From Deltaproteobacteria bacterium (lineage in GTDB: Bacteria; Desulfobacterota; Desulfobacteria; Desulfobacterales; JAUVGT01), in contig JAUVGT010000320.1 of the NCBI GenBank assembly GCA_030593645.1, forward strand, positions 1 to 5,780: DNA of 5,780 nt. The letters run 5' to 3'. Every line of letters starts with the position of its first letter. Position 1 is the stretch's first letter. The notes beneath the pieces were generated by a model, which saw only the letters and a program-made list of their open reading frames with translations, ran no database searches and was not told the DNA's origin. The position numbers and the translations under genes were made by a program. This document shows positions 1 through 5,780 of this stretch, piece by piece.

Positions 1-140
1 AAAAGTCCAACTTCTGCGTTGTGCTGCATTTCGCAATCATTCAACGTACTATAAGTACGCTTCATGATTACGAAATTTGCACGCCTTGAATTTGAATTAG
101 TTACGAAACCGTCTATTTCGGACTTTTTACGAAACCATCA
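1..140. repeat. Palindromic intergenic repeat, left edge cut by window
   Basis: The inner stem pairs cgtact (45-50) with agtacg (54-59) around the 3-nt loop ata. It continues as an imperfect stem, in which tcgcaatcat (31-40) faces atgattacga (64-73) with one mismatch, and gtgctgc on the left faces gcacgcc on the right less regularly. The outer ends aaaagtcc (1-8) and ggactttt (120-127) are exact complements. The right arm is about 30 nt longer than the left, so the two arms are not simple copies. The 10-mer ttacgaaacc occurs twice, at 101-110 and 127-136. No open reading frame is present. The form fits a non-coding dispersed repeat (REP or MITE type), and similar sequences are remembered, not verified, from Desulfobacterales. 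The element may extend upstream of base 1. Confidence 0.7.
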
Positions 141-143
141 AAC

Positions 144-172
144 TTGACAAAATATATTGAATTTAATAAGGA
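144..172 (+). promoter_or_regulatory. Possible sigma70-type promoter for the exported-protein operon
   Basis: A perfect TTGACA (-35) lies at 144-149, just past the end of the palindromic repeat. The -10 box is ambiguous: TAATAA at 164-169 gives a short 14-bp spacer, and TAAGGA at 167-172 gives the ideal 17-bp spacer but a weaker box. Transcription would start near 175-180, leaving a 5' leader of about 45-50 nt before the first gene. The perfect -35 hexamer and its position are supportive, but AT-rich DNA yields such matches by chance. Confidence 0.4.
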
Positions 173-224
173 TATTACACAGGATCACATCTAATCATTT
201 CTCATAGAAATACCAGGGGAAAAT

Positions 225-2213
225 ATGAAACCGCTCTCTTTTTTTATTACGCGTATCAAGAATATCTGTACGCTAACATTACTTATTCTTTGTGTTTTTT
301 CTGTTTGCCCGGTTATGGCCCAGTCAACTGAGGAAACAGAACCATCCACTGAAAAGACAATACAGCTCGTTGAACCTGAAGCGGATACAACCGTTATTGG
401 TAAAAAACCGTTGATCCGGATTCATATTAATGAACTGGATTCATATGGAAATGTTATTATCATGCTTGATGGGGCAGATATCACCAATATTATTGAAAAA
501 AACGGAGACGAATTACAATATTCTCCCATTGAAGTGATGCCGGCGGGGAGTCACAGCCTTGAAGTTGTGGTATATTCGAGCGACGGTGAAGAGCACAGGC
601 AAGATTTTACATTCAATACGCGGCAGTCCAAAGAATTTGACGAAGCATATTCAAAAAACATCGCGGACGGTACTTACAGATATTTGCTGGATAAATGCGA
701 AGATCTTGAGAATATATCCCGGTACAGTTTTGATATGAATTGGAGTACCGAATCAAAATTAAAACAGGGTAATTTTGATACCACATTAACAGGCAATCTT
801 AGATATCTAAATCAGTACCTCCCTGTTGAGCCTCCGGAAGAAGAATATTTAAGTTTAACCCAGTTTCTTTGGGAAACCAATTATTTGTATCATGATTTCC
901 GTTTTGGTTCTGATATTGGAGATGTCCAGATTAATGAGTCTCCGAACACCATTGAATGGCTTGGCAGAAGGGGCGGTAAGGTTAACGCGGGTTATGCAAA
1001 TTATGATGTGAACGCCTTTGCCGTAAAAAGCAAAGAACTTTATGGATTTAACGGCGGATTTGGAATCGGCGGTTCAAGAGATGATCATATCCTGGGGGTA
1101 TCCGCGGGCGCAACGTTTTTTTCAGATATGCTGGAAGCCAAAATCATTCATATCACCGGTGGTGAAGAGGACCTTTCATATGGAATGTGGGCGGAAGAAA
1201 CGTTTAAAAAGGGCCATGTATCGGGTGTTGTATTAAAGTCCAATCTTTTTGAAAATATGTTTCAACTGGAAACAGAGTATAATGCTTCTACCTATGATGA
1301 TAATACCATTGATGAATATACGGGTGAGTATCTTCCTGCTGAAAAGGATAATGCGTTTCGGGCAAGAGCGGATGGTAATTATCGAGAATATACATTGGGC
1401 ATGGGGTATGAATATTTCGGGCCATATTACCAGGTGGTCGGTAATCCAAATATTCAAAGGGACTGGGAGGGGTATAATATACAGACCGGTGCCGGTTTTG
1501 AAATCAGTTCAATTAATCTTTCCTTTTCCCATTATAATGATAATGTTGAAAAAGATCCCCTGGTTGCCAGAATCACTTCAAAAGAATTCTTAATAGACTA
1601 TTCATTTACTAAAATTCAGGATTTGCTGATAAACGCTACTTATCAAAAGATTACTGAAAAAAGTTCAATGGAGCCGGATATTGAATACATGGTTAGAAAT
1701 TATATTGATACATACTCCGGCTCTGCCGGTTATACCATCAAACAGTGGAATCTGGGTTTTCAGACGACCCATTCATTTCAGGATGACCGCACCTTTGCTG
1801 ATTATGATACTGTCATGAGATCATACGGCATCACACCTGCGTTTGCATCAGAATATTTCTCTGTAAGTCCAAGTTTCTGTTATGATACCATTAAGGATAT
1901 GACCACTCATGTCAGTACGGATTCATATACGGCCAGTTTCAATATTGCCGCGAATATCATTCCAAATAGATTTATTTTTGAAGCGGGCGGCTCCTATAAC
2001 AAAACAATGACCAGCGATCAACTTTTTGACAACCGTATATTTACCGCTGAATATAAACTTTCGTATGTTATCCCAAAGCTTTTGGCACTCAAAGACACCT
2101 CTTTCAGTATACAAGGAAAATATGAGCTTACGCGTGATAAAAAAACAGAGCAGAGAGACCATGAGCATGCTGTCTATTTTGTAATATCAAGTACTCTGCC
2201 GTTTTCATTTTAA
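225..2213 (+). CDS. Exported Ig-like domain protein with probable outer-membrane beta-barrel
   Basis: This is a 662-residue protein of unknown function, probably in the outer membrane. Residues 1-32 form a signal peptide: a basic start with K2 and R10-K12, a hydrophobic core at about 15-30, and a likely cut after VMA (A32/Q33). Residues about 45-131 read as an Ig-like beta-sandwich, with the typical ending G-S-H-S-L-E-V-V-V-Y-S-S-D-G. From about 165 to the end the chain is a series of short alternating polar/hydrophobic strands rich in Tyr, Phe and Gly, separated by acidic loops. It ends ISSTLPFSF, and a C-terminal Phe is the usual signature for barrel insertion by the BAM machinery. The start is supported by AGGGGA at 215-220, 4 nt before ATG. 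The next gene follows after 13 nt, so the two are surely co-transcribed. A periplasmic Ig domain ahead of a barrel suggests a porin, export channel or surface-anchoring protein, but I cannot name the family. The export and barrel calls are good; the role is open. Confidence 0.85.
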   Translation: MKPLSFFITRIKNICTLTLLILCVFSVCPVMAQSTEETEPSTEKTIQLVEPEADTTVIGKKPLIRIHINELDSYGNVIIMLDGADITNIIEKNGDELQYSPIEVMPAGSHSLEVVVYSSDGEEHRQDFTFNTRQSKEFDEAYSKNIADGTYRYLLDKCEDLENISRYSFDMNWSTESKLKQGNFDTTLTGNLRYLNQYLPVEPPEEEYLSLTQFLWETNYLYHDFRFGSDIGDVQINESPNTIEWLGRRGGKVNAGYANYDVNAFAVKSKELYGFNGGFGIGGSRDDHILGVSAGATFFSDMLEAKIIHITGGEEDLSYGMWAEETFKKGHVSGVVLKSNLFENMFQLETEYNASTYDDNTIDEYTGEYLPAEKDNAFRARADGNYREYTLGMGYEYFGPYYQVVGNPNIQRDWEGYNIQTGAGFEISSINLSFSHYNDNVEKDPLVARITSKEFLIDYSFTKIQDLLINATYQKITEKSSMEPDIEYMVRNYIDTYSGSAGYTIKQWNLGFQTTHSFQDDRTFADYDTVMRSYGITPAFASEYFSVSPSFCYDTIKDMTTHVSTDSYTASFNIAANIIPNRFIFEAGGSYNKTMTSDQLFDNRIFTAEYKLSYVIPKLLALKDTSFSIQGKYELTRDKKTEQRDHEHAVYFVISSTLPFSF

Positions 2214-2226
2214 ATGGAGTTTAATT

Positions 2227-3315
2227 ATGAAAAAAATATTATCGATTTTAATCAGCCTGATTATATTACTTTTTTTACATCCTACCGCGTATGCTTCAGT
2301 TACACCAGTTCCTTTATCTGTTGATATCGCCAGGAGTACGCAAACTACTATTGTGATCACATATCACATTACAAATACTCAGATTAATGATAAACATACC
2401 CGGGCCCGGTCCGAATCAGGACGTTTTTCAGTGGGAGGAAAAACGCTTGGCACAGTCGACAAGAAACTCACTGCAAAGCTGTCCGATAATGGTAACGGGT
2501 TGTTTTCAGGTTTGATCAAGGAAAAATTGCCAATACCGGCCAGTGTTATAAAGAAAGCAGAGCAGTTGAAATCCGTAAGGATTAAGTATAAACGGCAATT
2601 CCGTCTGTCCGGCGGAGCAGTGGCCTCATATAATTTATCGTGTATTGTAAACATCAAAGTCACTTCAGCCGGAGGTGCCGATCTCAGCATTAAACATTTC
2701 CAATTATATTTTAGTAATAACAGGGCTGTGATATCAGTAAAAAAAAGGCAGCCGGCTTTGAAGGCATACGTGGATATCAATTATAACGGATCAGGACTTT
2801 TTCAGGGATATTGGCAGGTAGACGGACGGATACTGTCCCATGTAAACAGATATCTTGTATACGGTAGAACCCTAAAAGTTGACACTCCTGATGTGCCGGG
2901 ACTTCCAACCTTTTCAGAGGGGCCTCATATCGTAACATTTATTATCAACAAACCGGAACATGATATCATTCAGCCCAAGGCGGTTTATTACGTACATCCG
3001 GCTATTTATACGAAAAAGGCTAACATTGTTCTGATAGCGCCTGTTGATAAAAAAGCAATCGATTTAAGAAATGATGGCTTTAGATGGGAATCAGAAGAAA
3101 ATATTACTTCATATCTTATCGAGTTTATTGATGATGAAGTGGAAAAACCGGTTTTTTCAGCATTTACGAAAAAAACCGAATACATATTACCTCCTCCTGT
3201 TCGAACATATTATTTTAGTAAAAAGAATACCTATTTCTGGAGAGTAAAAGGTTTTGGTGCCGGGGATAATATTATGGGGGAGAGTATGATATTTAAATTT
3301 AAAATAAAAAAATAG
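2227..3315 (+). CDS. Exported beta-rich protein with C-terminal Fn3-like domain (paralogue 1)
   Basis: This is a 362-residue secreted or periplasmic protein of unknown function. Residues 1-23 form a Sec signal peptide (MKK start, hydrophobic core, cut after A-Y-A at 23/24). No lipobox cysteine is present, so it is not a lipoprotein. Residues about 24-150 form an N-terminal beta-rich domain containing G-x-x-L-G-T-V and ending in a K-Y-K-R-Q-F strand. Residues 160-258 form the core shared with the next gene (L-Y-F-x-N-x-R-A, Y-W-Q-V-x-G-R, T-P-D-x-P-x-L-P-T-F, A-V-Y-Y-V-x-P). Residues about 270-362 look like a fibronectin type III or Ig-like sandwich, with the hallmark F-R-W near 285, Y-L-I-E-F near 296-300 and Y-F-W-R-V-K-G-F at 336-343. 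The start is set by TGGAGT at 2215-2220, 7 nt before ATG. It lies 13 nt after the barrel gene and 63 nt before its paralogue. I recall similar uncharacterised proteins in other proteobacteria but cannot verify that. No catalytic motif is visible, so binding or structural roles are more likely than enzymatic ones. Confidence 0.88.
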   Translation: MKKILSILISLIILLFLHPTAYASVTPVPLSVDIARSTQTTIVITYHITNTQINDKHTRARSESGRFSVGGKTLGTVDKKLTAKLSDNGNGLFSGLIKEKLPIPASVIKKAEQLKSVRIKYKRQFRLSGGAVASYNLSCIVNIKVTSAGGADLSIKHFQLYFSNNRAVISVKKRQPALKAYVDINYNGSGLFQGYWQVDGRILSHVNRYLVYGRTLKVDTPDVPGLPTFSEGPHIVTFIINKPEHDIIQPKAVYYVHPAIYTKKANIVLIAPVDKKAIDLRNDGFRWESEENITSYLIEFIDDEVEKPVFSAFTKKTEYILPPPVRTYYFSKKNTYFWRVKGFGAGDNIMGESMIFKFKIKK

Positions 3316-3335
3316 GTTTATGGATTAAAGGACAG

Positions 3336-3363
3336 TATCCGGGAAATAGAGAATATCCGGATA
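3336..3363. repeat. Short direct repeat and palindrome between the two paralogues
   Basis: TATCCGG occurs at 3336-3342 and again at 3354-3360, 18 bp apart. The second copy extends to the perfect 10-bp palindrome TATCCGGATA (3354-3363). The pair sits just upstream of the ribosome-binding site of paralogue 2. It could be a small operator or mRNA processing site, but the match is short and may be chance. Confidence 0.35.
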
Positions 3364-3378
3364 GTCAGAGAGGATATT

Positions 3379-4446
3379 ATGAAAAAAGGAAATATTGTTT
3401 TAATAAGTTTAGTGATTTTTCTATTTTGTGTCCCAACTATTCATGCGGTTGTTAATGTATCTCCTTCTTCTATTACCATACCGCAGACAACAAGCAGCAC
3501 ACGGAATATTACATATAATATTTCAAAATCGAACCCAGCCGGTCAGGCAACCCCTCAAGCTCAATCCAACAGAGGAATTTTTCAAAGTGGAAGTACAGTA
3601 CTGGGCACTGTAAATACGACTGTAACAGTAAACTTTTCCTGGACAGATCCAGCCATAGGATCAACGACTGAATCCCTGACCATTCCTTTTAAGGTGATTA
3701 AAAAAGCCAAAAAGCTCGGCGTGATGAAATTTCAATTTAAAAGGACGTTTACACAGGCGGGTAGTCCTAACGAAGCAATCGTTAACATTAATCTTTCGGA
3801 TACTTATGGACTTCATATTGAGAGAATGCGGCTTTACTTTAAAAATAAGAGAGCGCAGATTACAGTTAAAAAAAGAGAAAAAAACCTTAAGACGTTTGCC
3901 GATATTGTATATTCAGGCAAAGGATTTTTTAGGGCTTACTGGCAGGTGAACGGCAGACTCGTCTCCCGTATCGATAAACACCTTGCATACGGGAAAAAAT
4001 TGACACTTGAAACACCGGATATACCATCACTTCCCACATTTATTGAAGGCTCGCATATCGTTCAGCTTATCATTGAGACTCCAGCTCAGGATATTGTACC
4101 GCCAAGAGCTGTTTATTATGTCAGACCATCTCAATCCGATAATTTAATAACCATACACCAGAAATCTCCCTTTAATGAGGCATTGCTCGATTATTCATCT
4201 ATGACTTTCATCTGGAGTGAAAATGAAAAAATAGCCGCGTATCTTATCGAGTTCACAGGGGATGATGATACAAAACCGGTTTTTTCCGCATACACAAGAA
4301 AACCGGAATATCTGATTGCACCGTATATTGTGAAGCAGTATTTTTCAACCGGCGAAATCTATTATTGGCGCTTAAAGGGTTTTAACGCCGCTAATAATAT
4401 CATCGGCGAAAGTGCCAAAAGGGAATTTAGATTTATGATTGACTAA
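3379..4446 (+). CDS. Exported beta-rich protein with C-terminal Fn3-like domain (paralogue 2)
   Basis: This 355-residue exported protein is a tandem duplicate of the preceding gene. Its signal peptide covers residues 1-23 (MKKGN start, cut after I-H-A at 23/24) and has no lipobox. The N-terminal domain (about 24-145) has diverged most, but keeps G-x-F, L-G-T-V, a T-I-P-F-K-V-I-K-K-A-K-K-L helix or turn and a closing F-K-R-T-F strand. The core at 152-250 is identical to paralogue 1 at about 55 of 99 positions by hand count, without gaps. The Fn3-like end carries F-I-W-S near 277-280, A-A-Y-L-I-E-F at 286-292, K-P-V-F-S-A at 299-304 and Y-Y-W-R-L-K-G-F at 328-335. The start is set by AGAGAGGA at 3367-3374, 4 nt before ATG. 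Its stop TAA at 4444-4446 touches the 158-bp palindrome. Duplication with a variable N-terminus and a conserved core suggests two related subunits, or one binding scaffold tuned to two ligands. The function is unknown. Confidence 0.88.
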   Translation: MKKGNIVLISLVIFLFCVPTIHAVVNVSPSSITIPQTTSSTRNITYNISKSNPAGQATPQAQSNRGIFQSGSTVLGTVNTTVTVNFSWTDPAIGSTTESLTIPFKVIKKAKKLGVMKFQFKRTFTQAGSPNEAIVNINLSDTYGLHIERMRLYFKNKRAQITVKKREKNLKTFADIVYSGKGFFRAYWQVNGRLVSRIDKHLAYGKKLTLETPDIPSLPTFIEGSHIVQLIIETPAQDIVPPRAVYYVRPSQSDNLITIHQKSPFNEALLDYSSMTFIWSENEKIAAYLIEFTGDDDTKPVFSAYTRKPEYLIAPYIVKQYFSTGEIYYWRLKGFNAANNIIGESAKREFRFMID

Positions 4447-4604
4447 GGGCTCGCGCAAAAATAACTTCACATTTTAAGGGGCGAATCATCCCATTCGGCT
4501 GCGTTGCAAAATCTCGAAATATGCTTGATATTTCGGCGCTTTTGCGCCTTGCCGACGGGGCGCCTCGGCCCTTAAAATTTGTGAATTTATTTTTACGCGA
4601 ACCC
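4447..4604. repeat. 158-bp palindromic element, MITE-like, flanked by TAA
   Basis: The two halves form one long imperfect hairpin. The first 24 bases of each arm (left from 4447; right read as the complement back from 4604) agree at 21 positions, beginning GGG(C/T)TCGCG and then AAAAATAA. After a 2-nt offset the arms agree again at ttttaaggg. The tip is a perfect 8-bp stem, cgaaatat (4515-4522) with atatttcg (4528-4535), around the 5-nt loop gcttg. The middle carries ctgcgttgc on the left and gcgccttg on the right, like the repeat at 1-140. TAA lies immediately outside both ends (4444-4446 and 4605-4607), which fits a 3-bp target duplication. Counted more widely, the 7-mer CTAAGGG recurs at 4443-4449 and 4604-4610. 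No transposase is encoded, so it would be a non-autonomous element. In RNA it would also be a strong hairpin able to end or slow transcription, although no clean U-run follows it. Confidence 0.8.
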
Positions 4605-4605
4605 T

Positions 4606-4611
4606 AAGGGG
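4606..4611 (+). promoter_or_regulatory. Ribosome-binding site deciding the GTG start of the prenyltransferase
   Basis: AAGGGG lies 6 nt before GTG at 4618, an ideal spacing. This favours the GTG over the first internal ATG (Met13, 4654), which would remove residues before the conserved M-R-L-P-F start of the first membrane segment. The site begins one base after the hairpin ends at 4604, so a folded transcript would place the hairpin base directly against it. Confidence 0.7.
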
Positions 4612-4617
4612 AAAAGA

Positions 4618-5520
4618 GTGAAACATACAAATAGAAGTATCATTATCGGCACCATGCGGCTCCCATTTTTGGTGTTGCCGCCTGCGTGCGTTCTGCTCGG
4701 TGTCTCAACAGCAACTATTTCAGGGGCAGCCATTAACCTGTACCACGTTTTATTAATCTTTCTGGGCGCTGTTTCCGCACATATAAGCGTGAACGCTCTT
4801 AATGAGTATTTCGATTTCAAGAGCGGACTTGATTATAAAACCGAACCAACACCCTTCAGCGGAGGAAGCGGTACGCTGCCTAAAAACCCGGAAAAAGCTT
4901 ATCTGTCGCTGGCCAGCGGGGCGATTACCTTATGCATTACCGGCTTTATCGGGCTCTATTTTTTATGGCTGAAAGGAGTGTGGCTTCTCCCGATAGGTTT
5001 GCTTGGTCTGGTCATCATTGCAGTATATACGACTGTGATAACGAGAAAACCATTTTTATGTCTGATTACTCCAGGGTTGGGCTTTGGAGTATTCATGGTG
5101 ATGGGCACGCACTTTGTTCTTACCGGATCATATTCATGGGCGTCATTTTTTGCGTCCCTGGTTCCTTTTTTCCTGGTTAACAATCTGCTGCTGCTAAATC
5201 AGTTTCCTGATGTTGAAGCAGATAAAAGTATCGGCAGAAAGCATTATCCGATTGTAATCGGCAGGAGGGCAAGTGCGTGGATCTTTACAATTTTTCTGGT
5301 TTTAACTTATGTTTCAATATTGATCGGCATTCTTTCAAAAAATTTTCCGGTTATGAGTTTCCTGGCATTTGGTACCATTGTTATTGCGGTACCAACGGTA
5401 ATCGGCGCTTTTAAATATGCCGATAATATACCCAAACTGATCCCTGCATTGGGGAAAAATGTATTACTCAATATTATCACACCTGTGCTTCTTGCGATCG
5501 GGTTGTTTGTTGGTGTATAA
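4618..5520 (+). CDS. UbiA-family membrane prenyltransferase (MenA-like)
   Basis: This is a 300-residue integral membrane enzyme of the UbiA superfamily, the usual length for the family. These enzymes transfer a polyprenyl chain from its diphosphate to an aromatic acceptor, for example in menaquinone synthesis, using Mg2+ bound by two Asp-rich motifs. Motif 1 is N62-E63-Y-F-D66-F-K-S-G70-L-D72, the MenA-type N-D-Y-x-D-x-x-x-G-x-D with Glu in place of the first Asp. Motif 2 is D198-V-E-A-D202, after N194-Q-F-P. The loop T-P-F-S-G-G-S-G (78-85) is also characteristic. About eight or nine hydrophobic segments are visible, near 15-33, 40-60, 97-117, 120-141, 147-169, 174-194, 219-239, 244-264 and 281-299. 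The start is GTG with a good ribosome-binding site. The acceptor is uncertain: a menaquinone step (MenA, or the futalosine-pathway equivalent) is the first guess, but an archaeal-type or other aromatic substrate is possible, and no other quinone genes are in view. Its codons look less AT-rich than those of the upstream genes. Confidence 0.9.
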   Translation: MKHTNRSIIIGTMRLPFLVLPPACVLLGVSTATISGAAINLYHVLLIFLGAVSAHISVNALNEYFDFKSGLDYKTEPTPFSGGSGTLPKNPEKAYLSLASGAITLCITGFIGLYFLWLKGVWLLPIGLLGLVIIAVYTTVITRKPFLCLITPGLGFGVFMVMGTHFVLTGSYSWASFFASLVPFFLVNNLLLLNQFPDVEADKSIGRKHYPIVIGRRASAWIFTIFLVLTYVSILIGILSKNFPVMSFLAFGTIVIAVPTVIGAFKYADNIPKLIPALGKNVLLNIITPVLLAIGLFVGV

Positions 5521-5685
5521 ATCGTGACCTTAACTTTACCGGCCATACTTGTCTCGCCATTCTTCGTTTATTAAATGAATCTTTGATGACAGTATCTTGA
5601 CACTTGCACAATAATTTTTTTGGGCCATGGATCATAATTCAATACAACTAACTGAAAACATAGGAATTTAAACATTTGGCCTGTT

Positions 5686-5701
5686 TGGCTTTGATTTTGC
5701 A
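5686..5701 (+). promoter_or_regulatory. Candidate sigma54 (-24/-12) promoter
   Basis: TGGCTTTGATTTTGCA matches the sigma54 consensus TGGCACG-N4-TTGCA at TGGC and at TTGCA. The invariant GG (5687-5688) and GC (5699-5700) are exactly 10 bp apart, as the family requires. Transcription would begin near 5712 and run rightward toward a gene beyond the window, with the purine-rich GGAGAGGGG at 5746-5754 in its leader. Sigma54 promoters need an enhancer-binding ATPase activator, and no clear activator-site pair is visible upstream here. Confidence 0.55.
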
Positions 5702-5709
5702 TGTACATG
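5700..5709. promoter_or_regulatory. Palindrome overlapping the -12 element
   Basis: CATGTACATG is a perfect 10-bp palindrome whose first two bases are within the TTGCA of the sigma54 candidate. A protein bound here would cover the -12 box and the start site, as a repressor would. The site is short and is called only because of its position. Confidence 0.3.
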
Positions 5710-5780
5710 TGATTGATTCTTTCAAATAGTGTGCCTGAAACAGCCGGAGAGGGGAACTGATTTTTAATACGATTTTTTAT

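Larger units (their letters stand above)
5521..5780. other. 260-bp non-coding tail region
   Basis: No convincing gene is seen on either strand. The reverse-strand frame over 5307-5546 is a shadow of the prenyltransferase. No clear terminator hairpin follows the stop at 5520. A perfect TTGACA at 5597-5602 lacks a -10 box at proper spacing. The region ends with a purine-rich GGAGAGGGG at 5746-5754, like a strong ribosome-binding site, but no ATG, GTG or TTG follows within range before the window ends. Confidence 0.6.

Noticed and set aside
1..140. CRISPR array or tRNA
   Set aside because: There are no regularly spaced repeats and no cloverleaf. The structure is a single long hairpin with one duplicated 10-mer.
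1042..1593. Overlapping open frames of 64-114 codons within the first gene, both strands
   Set aside because: They lie wholly within the barrel gene, have no ribosome-binding site of note and give no recognisable protein. They are shadows.
2379..2780. 133-codon reverse-strand frame inside paralogue 1
   Set aside because: It is antisense to a gene with a clear paralogue, and its composition reflects the opposite strand.
4447..4604. Palindrome as an ordinary intrinsic terminator
   Set aside because: It is far longer than a typical terminator, lacks a clean run of T after the stem and has TAA flanks. A terminator side effect remains possible.
4593..4820. 75-codon reverse-strand frame across the palindrome and the prenyltransferase start
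   Set aside because: It lies antisense to conserved UbiA sequence and ends in the repeat. No independent support.
5597..5625. TTGACA at 5597-5602 as a sigma70 promoter
   Set aside because: At 16-18 bp downstream there is only tttggg-like sequence, with no plausible -10 box.
5757..5780. Gene start at CTG 5757 or ATT 5760 after the GGAGAGGGG site
   Set aside because: The frame is open to the window end, but only 8 codons are visible and both starts are very rare. Not enough to call.

Overview
The window is AT-rich DNA from a Gram-negative, double-membraned bacterium. Three consecutive genes encode Sec-exported proteins, and the first ends like an outer-membrane beta-barrel. The long intergenic palindromes, with a ctgcgttg...cgccttg core and a gactttttacgaaacc tail, resemble repeats I remember from sulfate-reducing Desulfobacterota (Desulfobacterales). 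That placement rests on memory and is tentative.

Layout, all genes on the + strand. Bases 1-140 hold a palindromic intergenic repeat, cut by the window edge. A possible sigma70-type promoter follows. Bases 225-2213 encode an exported protein with an N-terminal Ig-like domain and a probable C-terminal beta-barrel. Bases 2227-3315 and 3379-4446 encode two tandem paralogues: exported beta-rich proteins with a shared central domain and an Fn3-like C-terminus. A 158-bp palindrome (4447-4604) fills the gap from the stop codon of the second paralogue almost to the ribosome-binding site of the next gene. Bases 4618-5520 encode a UbiA-family membrane prenyltransferase of the MenA-like type. Bases 5521-5780 carry no gene I can support. 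They hold a good sigma54 -24/-12 promoter match with a palindrome over its -12 element, presumably serving a gene beyond the window.

How they may work together: the three exported proteins look like one envelope-located unit, with an outer-membrane barrel and two secreted or periplasmic partners. I do not recognise its function. The 158-bp palindrome has inverted ends and is flanked by TAA on both sides, so it looks like a MITE-type insertion. Removing it and one TAA leaves the prenyltransferase start 10 nt after the stop of the second paralogue, as in a tight operon. The ancestral unit may therefore have had four genes, linking an isoprenoid or quinone prenyltransferase to an uncharacterised outer-membrane system. 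The gene order and palindrome are seen directly; the operon history and joint function are inference.
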